A stretch of 64,000 nucleotides of DNA from Nocardia suismassiliense (GTDB taxonomy: Bacteria; Actinomycetota; Actinomycetes; Mycobacteriales; Mycobacteriaceae): the NCBI RefSeq assembly GCF_900269665.1, contig NZ_LT985361.1, positions 664,965 to 728,964 on the forward strand. Reading direction: 5' to 3'. Every line of letters starts with the position of its first letter. Within the stretch, counting starts at the first letter, position 1. The notes below the pieces were generated by a model. It saw only the letters and a list, made by a program, of their open reading frames with translations. It ran no database searches and was not told the DNA's origin. This document shows positions 63,998-64,000 of this stretch, piece by piece. Made by a program: the position numbers and the translations under genes.

Positions 63998-64000
63998 TTG

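Overview
The window is a 64 kb stretch of high-GC chromosome from a mycolic-acid-type actinobacterium, most likely Nocardia or a close relative. The evidence is GTG/TTG starts in a GC-rich genome, several MMPL transporters, DUF3558 and DUF397 proteins, a Rv1273c/Rv1272c-like ABC pair, a Rv0485-like ROK regulator, a PknK-like kinase and a CYP157/CYP154 pair. I see no integrase, transposase, phage gene or CRISPR array. It reads as chromosome with lineage-specific accessory patches.

Layout. 1-4.4 kb: two tandem MMPL exporters (one cut by the window edge), a divergent TetR regulator with a palindromic operator, and a cysteine-free Rrf2-family regulator. 4.5-8.2 kb: an overlapping pair of ABC half-transporters forming an asymmetric heterodimer. 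8.2-12.7 kb: a queuosine salvage group (tgt, a YhhQ-type queuosine-precursor transporter, gluQ) interleaved with two small membrane proteins that have Gln/Pro/Tyr-rich tails. 12.7-18.5 kb: DUF309, an orphan DUF397 protein, a stand-alone qcrB, a WS/DGAT-like acyltransferase, a methyltransferase and an acetyltransferase.

18.8-29.7 kb: two paralogous receptor kinases. Each is a cytoplasmic Ser/Thr kinase, one membrane helix, and an extracellular solute-binding-protein domain. They flank an alpha/beta hydrolase, a TIGR03086 protein, a tandem P450 pair whose first member lacks the ExxR arginine, and an ADP-ribosylglycohydrolase. A His-rich DUF3558 lipoprotein follows. 29.8-34.6 kb: a purine deaminase, a PPOX-like protein, an unrecognised 248-residue protein, tRNA-Ser(GGA), the SRP RNA and a type Ic aspartate aminotransferase.

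34.6-50.3 kb: a block that, compared with M. tuberculosis, sits between the aspartate aminotransferase (Rv3722c-like) and dnaX (Rv3721c-like), which are neighbours there. It carries an overlapping ImmA/IrrE metallopeptidase - MAB_1171c-like membrane protein - PAP2 operon, an HhH-GPD protein, a Zn-metallopeptidase with long PGYGQQ-type repeats, a DUF2207 protein, a ROK regulator, a secreted Gly/Ala-rich protein, an MMPL-TetR operon with a 27-bp near-perfect palindrome, and an Amt channel with Glu at the first twin-His position. 50.8-64 kb: dnaX with a long Ala/Pro/Thr-rich repeat, the fadA-fadB beta-oxidation operon, a secreted phytase-like esterase, a PknK-like kinase/AAA regulator and a cyclopropane-fatty-acid-synthase-like methyltransferase (Rv3720-like).

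Terminator hairpins are clear between most convergent genes. Protein families are named from recognised motifs and remembered homologues, not from a database search.
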